The notes beneath the pieces are model-generated. The model did no database searches. It was given only the letters and a program-made list of their open reading frames with translations, and was not told where the DNA came from. Made by a program: the position numbers and the translations under genes. From positions 1 through 6,004 of the forward strand of contig JAEEIC010000053.1 of NCBI GenBank assembly GCA_016281165.1: 6,004 nucleotides of DNA, in the 5' to 3' direction. Positions 4,619 through 6,004 of the stretch are shown one piece after another (the first letter of the stretch is position 1; each line of letters begins with the position of its first letter). Source of the stretch: Bacillota bacterium (lineage in GTDB: Bacteria > Bacillota > Clostridia > Peptostreptococcales > Anaerovoracaceae).

Positions 4619-5815
4619 ATGAAGGTTTTAGTTATCAACTGCGGAAGCTCTTCCCTCAAGTATCAGGTCCTCAACATGGACGACGAGAGCCTGCTCTGCA
4701 AGGGACTCGTTGAGAAGATCGGCATCGAAGGCTCCATGCTGACCCATACCAAGATCGGCGCCGACAAGTTCGTCGTCGAGGCTCCCATGAAGAACCACAC
4801 CGACGCCATCCAGTACGTGCTCGACGCCCTCGTGGACAAGGACCACGGCGTGCTCGCGAGCATGAGCGAGCTTGGCGCCGTCGGCCACAGAGTACTGCAC
4901 GGCGGAGACAAGTTCACCGCCAGCTGCGTAGTCGACGAAGCCTGCAAGCAGGCCATCAGAGACTGCTTCCCCCTGGGGCCCCTCCACAATCCCGCCAACC
5001 TCATGGGTATCGAGGCTTGCGAGAAGCTCATGCCCAACACCCCGCAGGTCGCAGTATTCGATACCGCCTTCCATCAGACCATGCCTGCCGAGAGCTTCAT
5101 GTACGCGCTTCCCTATGAGTATTACGAGAAGTACGCCGTGAGAAAGTACGGCTTCCACGGGACCTCCCACAGATACATCGCCCTGACCGCCGCCAAGATG
5201 CTCGGCAAAGATCCCGCGGATCTCAAGATCATCAGCTGCCACCTGGGCAACGGCGCTTCTCTGGCCGCCATCAAGGGCGGAAAGTGCTATGACACCTCCA
5301 TGGGCCTCACCCCGCTCGAAGGCCTGATCATGGGCACCCGCTGCGGAGACATCGATCCCGCCGCCATCCCCTTCATCGCCGAGAGAGAAGGGCTCTCCCT
5401 CAAGGAGATCGACACCGTGATGAACAAGAAGTCCGGCATGCTGGGCGTCTCCGGCGTATCCTCCGACTTCAGAGACGTCGAGAACGCCGCCAACGCCGGC
5501 AACGAGAGAGCCGCCCTGGCCCAGAAGATGTTCGTGCACAGGGTCAAGCACTACATCGGCGCCTATATCGCCGAGATGAACGGCTGCGACGCCATCGTCT
5601 TCACCGCCGGCCTCGGAGAGAACGGCAAGACCATGAGAAAGTGGATCTGCGAAGACATGGATTACCTCGGCATCAAGCTCTGCGACGAGCGCAACGACGT
5701 CCGCGGCAAGGAAGCCTTCCTCAACACCGACGACTCCAGGGTCAAGATCCTCCTCATCCCCACCAACGAGGAGCTCATGATCGCCAGAGATACTGTCGAA
5801 CTTACCGCAAAATAA
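4619..5815 (+). CDS. ackA: Acetate kinase AckA
   Basis: A 398-residue cytoplasmic homodimer-type enzyme of the ASKHA sugar kinase/actin fold: acetyl phosphate + ADP to acetate + ATP, the substrate-level phosphorylation step of acetate fermentation. Active-site residues known from the Methanosarcina thermophila enzyme are all present at the same numbers: Asn7, Ser10, Ser12, Lys14, Arg91, Asp148, His180, Asn211, Arg241 and Glu384. Signature blocks are NCGSSSLKY (7-15, with Cys where Ala is usual), GHRVLHGG (89-96), VFDTAFH (146-152), KYGFHGTSH (176-184), HLGNGAS (208-214), GTRCGDIDP (239-247) and FTAGLGEN (328-335). It has its own promoter and a strong SD. Codon choice is heavily C-ending, fitting high expression. 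Its usual partner pta (phosphotransacetylase) is not next to it: tmcAL lies directly upstream and rpmF directly downstream. Confidence 0.98.
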   Translation: MKVLVINCGSSSLKYQVLNMDDESLLCKGLVEKIGIEGSMLTHTKIGADKFVVEAPMKNHTDAIQYVLDALVDKDHGVLASMSELGAVGHRVLHGGDKFTASCVVDEACKQAIRDCFPLGPLHNPANLMGIEACEKLMPNTPQVAVFDTAFHQTMPAESFMYALPYEYYEKYAVRKYGFHGTSHRYIALTAAKMLGKDPADLKIISCHLGNGASLAAIKGGKCYDTSMGLTPLEGLIMGTRCGDIDPAAIPFIAEREGLSLKEIDTVMNKKSGMLGVSGVSSDFRDVENAANAGNERAALAQKMFVHRVKHYIGAYIAEMNGCDAIVFTAGLGENGKTMRKWICEDMDYLGIKLCDERNDVRGKEAFLNTDDSRVKILLIPTNEELMIARDTVELTAK

Positions 5816-5818
5816 TTG

Positions 5819-5847
5819 TTGACAACTTAAGACCTCGTCACTATACT
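5819..5847 (+). promoter_or_regulatory. Near-consensus sigma-A promoter for rpmF
   Basis: A perfect TTGACA (5819-5824) and TATACT (5842-5847, five of six) are separated by exactly 17 bp. The -35 begins four bases after the ackA stop. The start site would be near 5854, leaving about 32 nt of leader before rpmF. This is the best promoter in the window, as expected for a ribosomal protein gene. An imperfect inverted repeat, TTGT/ACAA (5817-5826), surrounds the -35 and may be chance. Confidence 0.8.
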
Positions 5848-5869
5848 GTAATAGTTGATTTTAAGGGAG

Positions 5870-5878
5870 AAGGAGGTG
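5870..5878 (+). promoter_or_regulatory. Strong ribosome-binding site of rpmF
   Basis: AAGGAGGTG at 5870-5878 is complementary to nearly the full anti-SD of 16S rRNA and lies 7 nt before the ATG at 5886. It fixes the rpmF start and suggests very efficient initiation. Confidence 0.85.
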
Positions 5879-5885
5879 TCACAAC

Positions 5886-6004
5886 ATGGCAGTACCCAAG
5901 AGAAGAACTTCCTCAGCTAAGACTAAGAGCAGAAAGGCCGCCAACATGGTCAAGAGCGCTCCCGCGCTTTCCATCTGCCCCCAGTGTCATGAACCTAAGC
6001 TTCC
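5886..6004 (+). CDS. rpmF: Ribosomal protein L32 (bL32), 5' part only, zinc-binding form
   Basis: The first 39 codons plus two bases are present; the rest lies beyond the window. It begins MAVPKRRTSSAKTKSRKA, the typical bL32 N-terminus (MAVP followed by basic residues), and continues to CPQC at residues 31-34, the first half of the zinc-ribbon of the Cys-containing (C+) L32 form. A second Cys pair should follow downstream if the protein is intact. L32 is a small protein of the large ribosomal subunit. It has its own strong promoter and SD. In many bacteria a DUF177 (YceD) gene precedes rpmF; here only 70 nt separate rpmF from ackA, so that gene is absent from this position. Confidence 0.95.
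   Translation, partial: MAVPKRRTSSAKTKSRKAANMVKSAPALSICPQCHEPKL

Noticed and set aside
4628..5551. Minus-strand open frame of 307 codons opposite ackA
   Set aside because: The forward strand encodes a complete AckA with all active-site residues. The antisense frame reflects codon bias only.

Overview
The window is a compact, GC-rich stretch of housekeeping genes, all on the + strand, probably from an anaerobic Clostridia-type Firmicute. Three things point there. The order rsmD, coaD, coiled-coil protein, tmcAL, ackA, rpmF is a Clostridia-like arrangement. TmcAL is a Firmicutes-type tRNA enzyme. A separate cyclodeaminase-type methenyl-THF cyclohydrolase (FchA) sits beside FolD, as in many one-carbon-metabolising anaerobes. 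Arginine is often written AGA/AGG despite the high GC content. The species cannot be fixed from this sequence.

Layout. Bases 1-180 hold no assignable gene. They contain a strong extended -10 promoter (64-92) flanked by two CGGGC-type inverted repeats, then a leader of about 80 nt. Bases 181-1659 are a two-gene folate unit, fchA-folD. Bases 1660-1750 are a short gap with a U-rich-loop hairpin, an AT-rich promoter-like patch, and a hairpin touching the Shine-Dalgarno sequence (SD) of rsmD, which starts at TTG. Bases 1751-4543 are a tightly packed run, rsmD-coaD-(coiled-coil protein)-tmcAL, joined by overlaps of 8 nt and 4 nt and a TAAATG junction, so probably one mRNA. Bases 4619-5815 are ackA behind its own likely extended -10 promoter. 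From 5886 the window enters rpmF (ribosomal protein L32), cut off by the window edge, behind a near-consensus promoter with a 17-bp spacer that starts four bases after the ackA stop.

How the genes connect. FchA and FolD together interconvert 10-formyl-, 5,10-methenyl- and 5,10-methylene-tetrahydrofolate. The FolD here lacks the catalytic lysine (Ala53 instead) and the active-site glutamine (Phe97 instead) needed for cyclohydrolase activity, but keeps Tyr49, Asp120 and the nucleotide-binding motif. It therefore looks like a dehydrogenase only, with FchA supplying the cyclohydrolase step. RsmD modifies 16S rRNA, CoaD makes dephospho-CoA, TmcAL acetylates the elongator tRNA-Met wobble base using acetate and ATP, and AckA interconverts acetate and acetyl phosphate.

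No mobile element, CRISPR array, RNA gene or defence system is visible. The most informative point is the division of labour in the folate pair. The least understood gene is the conserved coiled-coil protein at 2792-3331.
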